From Candidatus Brocadiia bacterium (GTDB lineage: Bacteria; Planctomycetota; MHYJ01; JACQXL01; JACQZI01), in the NCBI GenBank assembly GCA_020051675.1, contig JAGVQN010000037.1, positions 1-40,131 on the forward strand: a stretch of DNA of 40,131 bases, in the 5' to 3' direction. The translations under genes were made by a program, and so were the position numbers. Of the stretch, positions 9,895-19,450 are shown one piece after another. The notes under the pieces are model-generated. The model was not told where the DNA came from, searched no databases, and worked only from the letters and a program-made list of their open reading frames with translations. How positions within the stretch are numbered: the first letter of the stretch is position 1; every line of letters begins with the position of its first letter.

Positions 9895-9967
9895 GCGGGC
9901 GTAACTCAGTTGGTAGAGTACAACGTTGCCAATGTTGTTGTCGCCGGTTCGAACCCGGTCGCCCGCT
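9895..9967 (+). tRNA. tRNA-Gly (anticodon GCC)
   Basis: 73-nt cloverleaf: acceptor GCGGGCG/CGCCCGC, anticodon arm CAACG-TTGCCAA-TGTTG, T-arm CCGGTTCGAACCCGG; no encoded CCA. Confidence 0.93.
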
Positions 9968-10071
9968 CTTTTTATTCACTATCAGTCAGTAGAACATCCT
10001 GATTTAATCGGGATTGCCGCCGCTCTTATTATTTTCGCTTTTACCGACCTTTTAAAAAGGAGCCTCTTTAA

Positions 10072-11217
10072 ATGAAAGGCAAAATGAAAGGCATTCTGAT
10101 AGTTTTCATCATCCTGATTATCGGAATGGCCTTTTTCTGGCAATCTTTCCTTACCGAGCAAACCCCTTCCGGACCGGATAATGGAAATAACACTGATCCA
10201 TCCGATACCGGCGATAAAACTGTTCCCCAAAACCCGAGTAATCCAGACACCCCGCCTAAGCATATTCCGTCAAATATCAAAAGCCGTGTGGTTATAGTCC
10301 GTAATCCTAAAATATGGGGCGATAAAAATACGATTAACCCGGTGCAGATGCAGCGGATGATCAGCGTCGCATTAAACGAGCTTTTCGTGCTTGATTCATC
10401 CAAAGAGGCTTTGAAGAAAATCATTGCGGAACAGGATAAAGTCGGACTTAAAGTCAATACTTACCTGGGACAGAAGGCAAATGCAACCCACCCGGAATTG
10501 GCGGAAGCGTTATCAACGCTTTTAATCCAGGCAGGCATCCAGGAAAACAACATAATCATTTGGGACCGAGCCAAAAATGAACTGGAAGATGCCGGTTACA
10601 AAATAAATACTTCCGGGCAAGGTAAACGCTGCCTGTCAACCATGACTCACCGGGTGGAAAGGCTGGCACAACCTTTTATGGGTTATGAGGACGCGGCTAT
10701 CGCAATAGGAAAAACCTCCTCACGGCTTTCTTCCATCCTGACTAAGTTCACCACTGTTACTATCAATATGCCGGTATTACGCACGGACAAGTTTGCCACC
10801 AACTACGGCATTAACGGTGCGATTCAGAATATGTACCACGCCATTGAAATAACACCGCAGAATACGAAAGCTTTATACGCCAATGAATGCGACCCGGGCG
10901 CGGCTCAGGTTTACGGGATAGCCGCGATAAAAGATAAAACCAGGTTAATCGTTTGCGATGCGCTTACCCCGCTTTATAACGGCGGACCCATGGACGACCA
11001 GCAGTACCACACTAATTACAACGGAATAATCGTCGGAATCGACCCGGTCGCGGTGGATGCTGTCGGGCAGAGCGTGCTCCAGAAAATCCGCGATAAAAAA
11101 GGCGGCAAGGAATGGCCCAAACTGGTCTCAAATCACCTGATTACCGCCGAGAAATACAACCTGGGCGTAAGCGATCTCTCCCGCATTCAAATCATCGAGA
11201 AAGATTTGGATTACTAA
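10072..11217 (+). CDS. DUF362-family membrane-anchored protein
   Basis: N-terminal TM helix and DUF362-like sequence (VGLKVNTYLGQKANATHPELAEALSTLL, GIDPVAVDAVGQSVLQKIR). Confidence 0.7.
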   Translation: MKGKMKGILIVFIILIIGMAFFWQSFLTEQTPSGPDNGNNTDPSDTGDKTVPQNPSNPDTPPKHIPSNIKSRVVIVRNPKIWGDKNTINPVQMQRMISVALNELFVLDSSKEALKKIIAEQDKVGLKVNTYLGQKANATHPELAEALSTLLIQAGIQENNIIIWDRAKNELEDAGYKINTSGQGKRCLSTMTHRVERLAQPFMGYEDAAIAIGKTSSRLSSILTKFTTVTINMPVLRTDKFATNYGINGAIQNMYHAIEITPQNTKALYANECDPGAAQVYGIAAIKDKTRLIVCDALTPLYNGGPMDDQQYHTNYNGIIVGIDPVAVDAVGQSVLQKIRDKKGGKEWPKLVSNHLITAEKYNLGVSDLSRIQIIEKDLDY

Positions 11218-11235
11218 GCTTTCATGTCTTTTTAC

Positions 11236-11263
11236 TTGACTTGTTGCGTTTTAAAAGTATATT
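11236..11263 (+). promoter_or_regulatory. Sigma70-like promoter for rpmF-plsX-fabHD
   Basis: TTGACT (11236-11241), 16-nt spacer, TATATT (11258-11263); AGGAG before ATG 11293. Confidence 0.6.
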
Positions 11264-11292
11264 GACGCATTTAATATTTAAGGAGAACAATT

Positions 11293-11466
11293 ATGCCTAA
11301 TCCTAAACGAAAACTGTCAAAATCATGGCAGATGATGCGCCGTTCTCATCTGGCGCTGAAGGAAACTCACTTAGCTGTCTGCCCTCGTTGCCACCAAGCT
11401 AAACTGCCCCACCGCGTTTGCGGCAACTGCGGGTATTATAAGGGTAAAGAGGTCATTAAGTTATAG
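11293..11466 (+). CDS. rpmF: 50S ribosomal protein L32 (57 aa, not in the supplied ORF track)
   Basis: Manual translation MPNPKRKLSKSWQMMRRSHLALKETHLAVCPRCHQAKLPHRVCGNCGYYKGKEVIKL; CxxC...CxxC zinc motif; conserved position before plsX. Confidence 0.95.
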   Translation: MPNPKRKLSKSWQMMRRSHLALKETHLAVCPRCHQAKLPHRVCGNCGYYKGKEVIKL

Positions 11467-11494
11467 TTGTTATCTTATAATAAGGCAAAAGACA

Positions 11495-12544
11495 GTGATA
11501 AAGATTGCTTTAGATGCGATGGGCGGTGATTTCGCCCCGGCCGAAACCGTCCGAGGAGCCGTGCTGGCCGCGCAAAATAACCCTGATATAACCATCCTTC
11601 TGGTAGGCACTCCGGATGCGCTGGAAAAAGAATTTGCGTCCGTCGGCGCTAAACCCAAAAATATCGAGATCATAGCTTCATCCCAGACGGTGGAAATGTC
11701 CGAATCGCCGGTGGATGCCATCAGGCGCAAGCCGGATTCTTCTTTATTTAAAAGTATTAACCTGGTTAAAAGCGGGGAAGCCTCTGCCATAATTTCCGCC
11801 GGTAATACGGGCGCCGCGGTCGCCGGGGCTACCATGATACTCGGGTTTCTCCCGAATGTAAAAAGACCCGGAATCGCCATACCGGTCCCCGCCAAAAACG
11901 GGGTTTGTTACGTTATTGACGCGGGGGCCAATATCTATTGCAACCCGCTTCACCTTTTGCAATATGGAATCATGGCCTCTGTTTACTGCCAGCAGGCGAA
12001 AAATATTCCTAACCCACGCGTCGGTGTTTTGAATATCGGGGAAGAGGATTCCAAGGGCAACGAGCTTGTCAAGCAAACTATCGAGCTCTTTAGGAAAACG
12101 AAACTCAACTTCGTGGGAAGCGTCGAGGGGCGCGGTATCTTTGAAAGCCTATGCGAGGTGGTCGTCTGCGAAGGGTTTGTCGGGAATGTCCTTTTAAAAA
12201 CGGTCGAGGGGTTAGCCGAATTCATACTGCAATCCATTTTCGCGCAGGCGGAAAATTATGGCAAAGACAGCGCCAATGCGGAAATGATAAAAAAGATACT
12301 GGGCAAACTGAAAGAACGGACCGATTACGCCGAATACGGCGGTGCACCGCTTTTGGGCTTGAACGGAATAGTTATAATTTCCCACGGCCGCTCCAACGCC
12401 AAAGCCGTTGCCAACGCCATAAAAGTGGCCGCGGAATCCTCGCGCCATAACCTTCCGGAAGAAATCAACAAAGGCCTGAACGAGGTCCAGCAGCATATTT
12501 CCTGGATGGATATACTGAAAAGCTGGCGAGCTACCCGCAAATAA
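11495..12544 (+). CDS. plsX: Phosphate acyltransferase PlsX
   Basis: MIKIALDAMGGDFAPAETVRGA, SAGNTGA, GFVGNVLLKTVEGLA; GTG start. Confidence 0.96.
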   Translation: MIKIALDAMGGDFAPAETVRGAVLAAQNNPDITILLVGTPDALEKEFASVGAKPKNIEIIASSQTVEMSESPVDAIRRKPDSSLFKSINLVKSGEASAIISAGNTGAAVAGATMILGFLPNVKRPGIAIPVPAKNGVCYVIDAGANIYCNPLHLLQYGIMASVYCQQAKNIPNPRVGVLNIGEEDSKGNELVKQTIELFRKTKLNFVGSVEGRGIFESLCEVVVCEGFVGNVLLKTVEGLAEFILQSIFAQAENYGKDSANAEMIKKILGKLKERTDYAEYGGAPLLGLNGIVIISHGRSNAKAVANAIKVAAESSRHNLPEEINKGLNEVQQHISWMDILKSWRATRK

Positions 12545-12555
12545 TTATATTAAAT

Positions 12556-13539
12556 ATGAACCAGAAAGTTTCTATCGTTTCAACAGGCTCATTTCTCCCG
12601 GAAAAAATCCTCACCAACGCTGATTTGCAAAAGCTGGTGGATACCAGCAACGAATGGATTCTAGAGCGCACCGGCATCAAGGAACGCCATGTCATAAGCA
12701 ACGGCGAAGCGACTTCCGATCTGGCGGTTAAAGCCGCCCAAAACGCTCTCACCCAGGCAAACTTATCTTCGGAAGCCCTGGATTTAATCATCGTCGGCAC
12801 GGTTACCCCGGACCAGCTGGTCACATCAACCGCCTGTTACGTCCAGAATAAATTAGGCGCGCGCCAGATCGCGGCTTTTGATGTTTCCGCCGCCTGCACC
12901 GGATTTATTTATTCGCTTACCGTCGGCCGTCAGTTCGTGATGGGCGGAAATCACAGAAACGCGCTGGTCATCGGCGCGGAATCGCTCACCACCGTGACGA
13001 ATTACACAGACCGCAATACCTGCATACTTTTCGGGGACGGCGCAGGGGCAGTTATCCTGCAGCCGGGCGACCACGGACATGAAATACTTTACACCAGCCT
13101 CTTTTCAGACGGCTCAGGGAGTGAAATGATGAGCCGTCCTTCGGGCGGTTCGAAAATGCCCAATACAGTAGAAACCATCCAGAACCGCCTGCAGTATCTC
13201 CAGCTCAGGGGCCGCGAAGTCTTTAAGTTCGCGGTCATAAAAATGGTCCAGCTTGTCAAGGATTCACTTTCTAAAACGAATCTTTCAATGAAAGATGTTG
13301 CGTTGATAATACCACATCAGGTTAATATGCGCATTCTGGAAGCCGCTGCGGAAAAGCTGGAATTCCCCATGGATAGGATTGTTATCAATATCGAGCGTGT
13401 CGGCAATACCTCAGCCGCCTCCATCCCAATCGCCCTTGACGAAGCCGCCCGTAAAGGCATGATGAAAAAGGGCGATATCATTATTATGGTTGCCTTTGGC
13501 GGAGGGCTCACCTGGGGCTCGGCCGTTATCCGCTGGTGA
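12556..13539 (+). CDS. fabH: Beta-ketoacyl-ACP synthase III
   Basis: SNEWILERTGIKERH, active-site Cys region DVSAACTGFIYSL, PHQVNMRI, NTSAASIPIAL, GGGLTWGSAVIRW. Confidence 0.97.
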   Translation: MNQKVSIVSTGSFLPEKILTNADLQKLVDTSNEWILERTGIKERHVISNGEATSDLAVKAAQNALTQANLSSEALDLIIVGTVTPDQLVTSTACYVQNKLGARQIAAFDVSAACTGFIYSLTVGRQFVMGGNHRNALVIGAESLTTVTNYTDRNTCILFGDGAGAVILQPGDHGHEILYTSLFSDGSGSEMMSRPSGGSKMPNTVETIQNRLQYLQLRGREVFKFAVIKMVQLVKDSLSKTNLSMKDVALIIPHQVNMRILEAAAEKLEFPMDRIVINIERVGNTSAASIPIALDEAARKGMMKKGDIIIMVAFGGGLTWGSAVIRW

Positions 13540-13628
13540 AGCTCCATAACGCCCCCAAAGTATGTCGGGGCGAGATAATATAATGGGTTACGGGATTTCG
13601 TGCCTTAATGCCGGCAAACAGGAGCGAA

Positions 13629-13655
13629 ACCCCGCACCCCATAGTGGTGCGGGGT
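13629..13655. terminator. Hairpin between fabH and fabD (ACCCCGCACC-7 nt-GGTGCGGGGT); possible terminator or dispersed palindrome
   Basis: Perfect 10-bp stem followed by GATTTT. Confidence 0.45.
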
Positions 13656-13691
13656 GATTTTCAAATAATACAATTAATAAGGATATTAATC

Positions 13692-14603
13692 ATGAAAACA
13701 GCATCTTTATTCCCGGGACAGGGCGCCCAGTTTGTCGGAATGGGCAAAGACCTTTATGAAGCGTATCCGGCAGCGCGGCAGATGTTTGATAAAGCCAACA
13801 AAATCGTCGGGTTCGATATTACCAAAATATGCTTTGAAGGGCCGGATACCGAGCTTAATAAAACCAATATTTGCCAGCCGGCTATTCTTATTATGAGTTT
13901 AGTTGCCCTTGAAACGCTTCGCGCCAATCCACAATCCGCAATACACAATCTACAATCTTTTGATGCCTCAGCCGGTTTAAGCCTTGGCGAATACACGGCG
14001 CTGGCTGCTAACGGGGCGCTTTCTTTCGAGGATGCCGTCCACATCGTCGAGCGGCGCGGGACTTTCATGCAGGAGGCTTGTGATCAGAACCCCAGCGGGA
14101 TGGTTTCCGTCATGGGATTGGAACGCGTAAAGCTGGAAGAAATATGCAAGACCGCCGCTGGGAAAGGCGGCGTGGTAAATATCGCCAATCTCAACTCGCC
14201 CGGGCAGATTGCGATTTCCGGCGATAACGAAACATTGAAAACCGCTTCGGAAATGGCCAAGGCCGCCGGGGCGCGCAAAGTTATCCCGTTAAAAGTCGCC
14301 GGCGCTTTCCATTCGGCTTTGATGAAACCGGCCGAGGAAAAACTAAAAGCGGAACTCGACAAGATAAAAATAAATCCACTTCCCAAGCCGGTTGTCTCCA
14401 ATGTCACAGCTGATTACGTCCGCACTCCGGATGAAATAAAAAGCTGCCTGGCCAGACAGGTAACCAGTCCGGTTTTGTGGGAGGATTCAATGAGGCGTTT
14501 GATTAAAGAGGGCGTCAGGGAATTCTATGAAATCGGCCCGGGCAATGTCCTGACCGGATTGATGCAGCGTATTGATTCAACCGTTGCCTGCCGCAAGGTT
14601 TAA
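13692..14603 (+). CDS. fabD: Malonyl-CoA--ACP transacylase; ATG 13692 preferred over the 13608 start in the track
   Basis: MKTASLFPGQGAQFVGMGKDLY, AGLSLGEYTALAANGAL, GAFHSALM; the upstream extension runs through a hairpin. Confidence 0.95.
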   Translation: MKTASLFPGQGAQFVGMGKDLYEAYPAARQMFDKANKIVGFDITKICFEGPDTELNKTNICQPAILIMSLVALETLRANPQSAIHNLQSFDASAGLSLGEYTALAANGALSFEDAVHIVERRGTFMQEACDQNPSGMVSVMGLERVKLEEICKTAAGKGGVVNIANLNSPGQIAISGDNETLKTASEMAKAAGARKVIPLKVAGAFHSALMKPAEEKLKAELDKIKINPLPKPVVSNVTADYVRTPDEIKSCLARQVTSPVLWEDSMRRLIKEGVREFYEIGPGNVLTGLMQRIDSTVACRKV

Positions 14604-14663
14604 GGATAGCATCTTAATTATATCACGCTAAGGGTAAAGCCGGTAGTTTGGAAGACTGAAAAA

Positions 14664-15758
14664 TCACTTATTTTCTTCAGCCGGCGGAGTCGGTGCCGAA
14701 GGTGGAGTTTCCGCAGGCGGAACCGGCGGAATCTGTATTTCCGGCGGAGGTGTCGGCGGAACCAGCGGTGCGGGCGGAGCCGGCGGCATTGGTATCAGTA
14801 TCTCGGAAGGGTCTTTCATGATGCGCTTCGGCTCGTAAGCGTGGCCACGTTTGTGGTTTATTGTGATGCCGGTAATCTGGACTCCCGGGGTCAGTTGGTT
14901 CACCACTTCCATGCCTTTCAGCACTCTGCCGAAAACGGTGTATTTGCCGTCTGAATCGGTATTGGGATGGAGGCAAATATAAAACCTGGTGGTGGCGGAA
15001 TCCGTGTATTTTTCCTTTTCGGGCATGCCTTTTTTCGCTTCCGGGTCAATCGCGCGCAGCATACCGAGTGAGCCTGCTTCATGCTTACAGTCATTCTTCT
15101 CAAAAGGCACGGTAAAAGTCTGGGTAATTCCGTTGGTGCCGATGCATATACCCAGATCGCCCCGCAGTTCAAAGAAAGGCGTCTGGTTATAGAAATTTTC
15201 CTGGGCCAGCGCGATAAAGTTTGCCACGGTGTTGGGTGCTTCATCCTCAAAAAGTTCCACTTCAAAGTTGCCCTTGGTTGTCTGGATAGTTAAATGCGGC
15301 ATATTCCTTTTTACCAGCAGTTTCTTTTTCTCATCGGTGCCCGCCCATTGCAGATTCTTTTCCGCTTCCGCCAGGTTTTCTCTCGCCTGCTGGATAAAAG
15401 GATGCTCCGGATATTTATTGAGGAAAGCCTTGTAAGCGTCAGCCGCTTCCTTATAATTGCCTTCCTGGGCTAGGGCATTGCCCAGCCGGAATTCCAAAAG
15501 CGGTACGATTTCGGTTAGCTTGTATTTATCTATCAAAGCCCTTAAATTGGCTGAATTGAAAGGCACCCTCCCGATTTCACTCCAGGCGGCGTTGTTCATC
15601 TTGTTGATACGGTAATTGCGCCAGGCCACCAGCAAAACCACCAGGAAAATGATTAGCAGCACGAAAAAGATGATATTCTGGTAAGGCTGAATCTTGCGGT
15701 AAGTTTCTTTTAACCCATCCGGTTTTTCTTCTAGTTCATTATACGGCATAATGAGCAT
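14664..15758 (-). CDS. Membrane-anchored TPR plus cyclophilin-type peptidylprolyl isomerase with proline-rich tail
   Basis: N-terminal TM helix, TPR-like region, cyclophilin core (TTKGNFEVELFEDEAPNTVANFIALA...YTVFGRVLKGMEVVNQL), C-terminal PMPPAPPAPLVPPTPPP. Confidence 0.85.
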   Translation of the reverse strand: MLIMPYNELEEKPDGLKETYRKIQPYQNIIFFVLLIIFLVVLLVAWRNYRINKMNNAAWSEIGRVPFNSANLRALIDKYKLTEIVPLLEFRLGNALAQEGNYKEAADAYKAFLNKYPEHPFIQQARENLAEAEKNLQWAGTDEKKKLLVKRNMPHLTIQTTKGNFEVELFEDEAPNTVANFIALAQENFYNQTPFFELRGDLGICIGTNGITQTFTVPFEKNDCKHEAGSLGMLRAIDPEAKKGMPEKEKYTDSATTRFYICLHPNTDSDGKYTVFGRVLKGMEVVNQLTPGVQITGITINHKRGHAYEPKRIMKDPSEILIPMPPAPPAPLVPPTPPPEIQIPPVPPAETPPSAPTPPAEENK

Positions 15759-15812
15759 CTAATATAGCGAAAATCGGATATAATACAAGAAAAAACCGAT
15801 TTTGTGATGGTG

Positions 15813-16667
15813 TTATAATCCTTTATCCCGCGCCACTTTAATAACCGCCCCGCCTATTAATATGCTCATGGCGAAAAAATACACCCATAATATAATGTAG
15901 ATGAAAATGGCGAAAGAGCCGTAAATAAACTGGTAATGCAGGACCTGTTTTGCCAGGTACCACCCCATGAATCCGTTAATGACCTGCCAGGTGAACGCGC
16001 CGACCAGCGCGCCTAGGAGAGCGGATTTCGCCGAGAGCTTACCGTCCGGCAGTATCCGGTAGATGAAATAATAAAGTATTGCCGAAATAACCAGGGCAAA
16101 GACGTAGGATAAAAAACCGCCCAGCGCTTCCCATAAAACCATGGAAAACTCGCTTGAACTTGCCAGCGCCGTGGCGTAATTGGCAACTATCATTAATCCC
16201 ATGGAAAAGGCGAAAAGCCCGATGACGATAAAAAGCATGATGACGCTGTCCAGCAGTTTCTTGAAATATGATTTACACGTGGCAATCCCCAGCATGTGGT
16301 CCAGGGCGTATTCCAGCGCAAAGACCATGCCTTTGGAAGTCCACAAAAGCGCCAAGAGCCCTATAATGCCCAAAAGGTCGCGGTTTATTGTGGCGAATTC
16401 GATGCACTGTTTGACATAATCCACCAGTATCGGCTGGTTAACGCTGACAAACCGGATAATCCGGGAGCTGAAAGACGTGTCAATTCCGCCCAGGATAAAG
16501 CCCAGGGCAGATAATGCCACCAGTAAAAACGGTATCAGGCACAGCATCATGAAATATGCGATGGATGCGGCCAGCGGCGAGAGGTTATTATCCCGCAGGG
16601 TCTTATAGACCTCCTTTATAAAGCCGAAAACAAATCTTATTTTATACAGCACTTTTTTCCCTCTCAC
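15813..16667 (-). CDS. YihY/BrkB-family inner membrane protein
   Basis: Multiple TM helices; DNNLSPLAASIAYFMMLCLIPFLLVALSALGF and GALVGAFTWQVINGFMGWYLA motifs. Confidence 0.85.
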   Translation of the reverse strand: MRGKKVLYKIRFVFGFIKEVYKTLRDNNLSPLAASIAYFMMLCLIPFLLVALSALGFILGGIDTSFSSRIIRFVSVNQPILVDYVKQCIEFATINRDLLGIIGLLALLWTSKGMVFALEYALDHMLGIATCKSYFKKLLDSVIMLFIVIGLFAFSMGLMIVANYATALASSSEFSMVLWEALGGFLSYVFALVISAILYYFIYRILPDGKLSAKSALLGALVGAFTWQVINGFMGWYLAKQVLHYQFIYGSFAIFIYIILWVYFFAMSILIGGAVIKVARDKGL

Positions 16668-16733
16668 GCAAATCAGTTATTGTTGGATATTATCATGCCG
16701 AGCTTTAAGCGGTCAAGGAAATCAATTAAATGC

Positions 16734-16762
16734 TTGACACAAGGCATCCTTGGAATTATCCT
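16734..16762 (+). promoter_or_regulatory. Promoter with -10 box 7 nt before the start codon
   Basis: TTGACA (16734-16739), 17-nt spacer, TATCCT (16757-16762), ATG at 16770. Confidence 0.55.
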
Positions 16763-16769
16763 TTAGGCT

Positions 16770-17525
16770 ATGAGATTTATTATATGCATAGTCCTGGCAA
16801 CAGCGTCCCTGATTGCCGGATGTGGAAAAAAGGAGGCTGACCCGCAAACGCTAAAGCAGGTGGTATTGCACCTTGAACGCGGCATGCTCTTCCACAACAA
16901 AGGCCAATTCGAGCCGGCGCTGGCCGAATTCAATAAGGCGATTAAGCTTGACCCCTACCGCCCCGATGCATATTTCCAGCGCGGGCGTATTTACGGGAAT
17001 ACCGGTAAATTCGATAAAGCTGTCGAGGATTTTACCCGCACCATCAAGCTCGATCCAAAGGTATCAATCGCCTATGTCAAGCGCGGGCTGGCTTACCTCG
17101 CCCTGCAAAAGCCGGATGACGCGCTTGCCGATTTCAACAAGGCGATAGAAATCAACCCGAAAGAAGCAGAGGCGTATTTCAACCGCTCGATTGTTTATAT
17201 GACGAAAGATAACAAAGTGGAAACTTTTAAGAACCTGGATATGGCGATAAAAATAGACCCGCAATACCTGGAGGCATACACTTCCCGCGCGGCGCTTAAT
17301 AATTCCATGCGCAAATACGACGAGGTCATCAAAGACCTTGACAAGGTCACGGCAATCGACCCGAATAATATCAATGCCTACGTCGGAAAAGGGTATTCCT
17401 ACACCTACAAGGCGGAATTCGATAAAGCCTTGTCCGAGGTCAACAAAGCCCTTAAAATAAGCCCCAAAGACCCGCAGGCGCTGGAACTCAAGGCGAAAAT
17501 CCAGAAAATAAAAGAGCTTCAATAG
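16770..17525 (+). CDS. TPR-repeat lipoprotein
   Basis: Lipobox LIAGC; tandem TPRs (FNKAIKLDPYRPDAYFQRGRIYGNTGKFDKAVEDFTRTIKLDP...). Confidence 0.85.
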   Translation: MRFIICIVLATASLIAGCGKKEADPQTLKQVVLHLERGMLFHNKGQFEPALAEFNKAIKLDPYRPDAYFQRGRIYGNTGKFDKAVEDFTRTIKLDPKVSIAYVKRGLAYLALQKPDDALADFNKAIEINPKEAEAYFNRSIVYMTKDNKVETFKNLDMAIKIDPQYLEAYTSRAALNNSMRKYDEVIKDLDKVTAIDPNNINAYVGKGYSYTYKAEFDKALSEVNKALKISPKDPQALELKAKIQKIKELQ

Positions 17526-17528
17526 AAT

Positions 17529-18281
17529 ATGAAGGATTCTGTTTTCGTAATATCCCTCACACTCGTTTTGGTTTACTGCATTACCGGCTGTGCCTCCGAT
17601 AGGGCGCTCAAAAACATGGATGCTTCCCCGCATTTCAAGCTTGGCATCCAATACGCCTCCGAAGGCAGGGATTACCAGGCTATCGATGAATTCAACAAAG
17701 CCATCGCCTTAAGCCCATACTTCACCGCCGCCTATTTCGAAAGGGCGAAAGTTTATTTCAATATGGGCAATTTCGACAAAGCCATCATGGATTTCAGCGT
17801 GGCCATAAAGCTGGAAAAGGAAAATACGGATGCCTATATCGGGAGGGGCAATTCATATAATAACAAGGGCAATATGGAAAAAGCGGTCATGGATTACACT
17901 TCGGCGCTCGCCTTAAATCCGAGGAATACCGAGGTCCTCCTGGCGCGCGGGCTTGCCTGCCAGGCGTTGAAAAAATACGACAGTGCCGTCAAGGATTTCT
18001 CCCAGGCGATTGATTTAAAGCTCGGATTTTCACCGGCCTACGTGGCGCGCGGGATGACTTATTACCTCTGGGGCGACCACGAAAAAGCGATAGCCGATTA
18101 CGTAAAAGCCATCGAGCTCGCGCCGAAAGATCCAATCCCGTATATCTATCGGGGCATGATTTATTACGCCAAAGGCGATTACGAAAAAGCCCAGACGGAT
18201 TTCGAAAAAGCGCTTGAAATAGACCCCTCAAACCGGGACACCCGCGAGGTCATGGAAAAACTGCTGGGCGGTAAGAAATAG
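17529..18281 (+). CDS. TPR-repeat lipoprotein (tandem paralogue of the preceding gene)
   Basis: Lipobox ITGC; TPRs (FNKAIALSPYFTAAYFERAKVYFNMGNFDKAIMDF...). Confidence 0.85.
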   Translation: MKDSVFVISLTLVLVYCITGCASDRALKNMDASPHFKLGIQYASEGRDYQAIDEFNKAIALSPYFTAAYFERAKVYFNMGNFDKAIMDFSVAIKLEKENTDAYIGRGNSYNNKGNMEKAVMDYTSALALNPRNTEVLLARGLACQALKKYDSAVKDFSQAIDLKLGFSPAYVARGMTYYLWGDHEKAIADYVKAIELAPKDPIPYIYRGMIYYAKGDYEKAQTDFEKALEIDPSNRDTREVMEKLLGGKK

Positions 18282-18420
18282 CTTTCACGACTACATTTCC
18301 CTGCAGCTACATTTCTCTGTAGTCGAGGCCTTTAGACCTCGCATATTCAAATAAACCATCCCGCCTCCGGAGCGAAGCGAGTGTGACCGAAGGGAGCCTC
18401 CCGTGACCGTAGGGATCAGC

Positions 18421-18467
18421 GACGTCCCCGAAGTGCCCCATTCTGTGTAATATTGATAGGGAGTCAC
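18421..18467. repeat. 47-bp dispersed repeat, inverted relative to 19812-19858
   Basis: Reverse complement matches 19812-19858 at 40 of 47 positions by eye. Confidence 0.65.
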
Positions 18468-18550
18468 CGTAGCGCAGCGAAGTTGGATAGCGGAGGTGGA
18501 ATTAACTAATCAACTTATCAACGCATGAACTTATAGATTTTTAGCGAGGC

Positions 18551-19315
18551 TTACTTCACCACGAAATAGGTTTCCGGGACGGGGTTCGTTTTTAGCCAAT
18601 CAGCGCGTTCGCCTTTTGCCGGAAATTTAAAAGCTGGAAAACGTTTTAGGATTAAGGCTTCGCAATCAGCGCAGAGCGGAGTCACCCGGCTCCTCGGGTC
18701 CATCACGCATTTCTTAACCGGCTTATCCGTCTGTCCCTTGTAAGGATATTCATCCGGCAGATAGAACATAGAATGGTTAAATTCATGGAGGATTCCCGCG
18801 CCGAATACTTTTAATCCGATTTCGGTGGCTTTGTCCCCGCCTATATCCAGAAGGTTCACGCCGACGGTAATCAATCCGCCGAAATAAGCATATCCGCCTT
18901 CACTCTGAGCCATCTTTTCCAGGGCAAGATAAGCCTTATCAGATTTATTGAGGAGTATCACTTTCTTTATGAACATATTGCCGTAGGTGTTGTTCCAGAT
19001 TAGCTGGGAAAACCTCTGGAGTCCTTTTTTAAGCTTATCGATATTTTCCGGGGTGGCGTTGTATTTTATGGCGGCGGTCATGCATAACCCGATAGGAGCG
19101 GCTTGCGAGTAGAAATTCTTAGGGATGCCTTTATCATCCAGGGCAAAGCCGTTTAATTCCTCATTTGCCATCCATTCCCTATTGACCATTTGGAAACCCC
19201 GTTTTTGCATAGCGGTGTATTCTGGGCTTACGACAGACTCGGCAGTATCCCCAGAAATACAAGCATTAAGCATCAGCAATCCGCCTAATAAAGGAAGCAA
19301 CATAAACTTTTTCAT
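18551..19315 (-). CDS. Lipoprotein with HExxH motif, putative metalloprotease-like
   Basis: Lipobox LNAC; GAGILHEFNHSMFYLPDEYPYKG followed by KKCVMDPRSRVTPLCADCEALI. Confidence 0.55.
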   Translation of the reverse strand: MKKFMLLPLLGGLLMLNACISGDTAESVVSPEYTAMQKRGFQMVNREWMANEELNGFALDDKGIPKNFYSQAAPIGLCMTAAIKYNATPENIDKLKKGLQRFSQLIWNNTYGNMFIKKVILLNKSDKAYLALEKMAQSEGGYAYFGGLITVGVNLLDIGGDKATEIGLKVFGAGILHEFNHSMFYLPDEYPYKGQTDKPVKKCVMDPRSRVTPLCADCEALILKRFPAFKFPAKGERADWLKTNPVPETYFVVK

Positions 19316-19381
19316 GTAGCATATCCTTTCTATTGGAATTTATAGTAATTATTAACTAGAAGTTGCCCACGCTTTAGCGGG

Positions 19382-19450
19382 GTCATTCCTGCGAAAGCAG
19401 GAATCCAGACAACTCAAGGCATCCTGGATTCTCGTTTACACGGGCATGAC
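19382..19450. repeat. REP/MITE-like palindromic element (GTCATTCCTGCGAAAGCAGGAATCCAG...CTGGATTCTCG...GGGCATGAC)
   Basis: Perfect ATTCCTGC-GAAA-GCAGGAAT hairpin plus outer inverted GTCAT/ATGAC and AATCCAG/CTGGATT arms. Confidence 0.7.
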
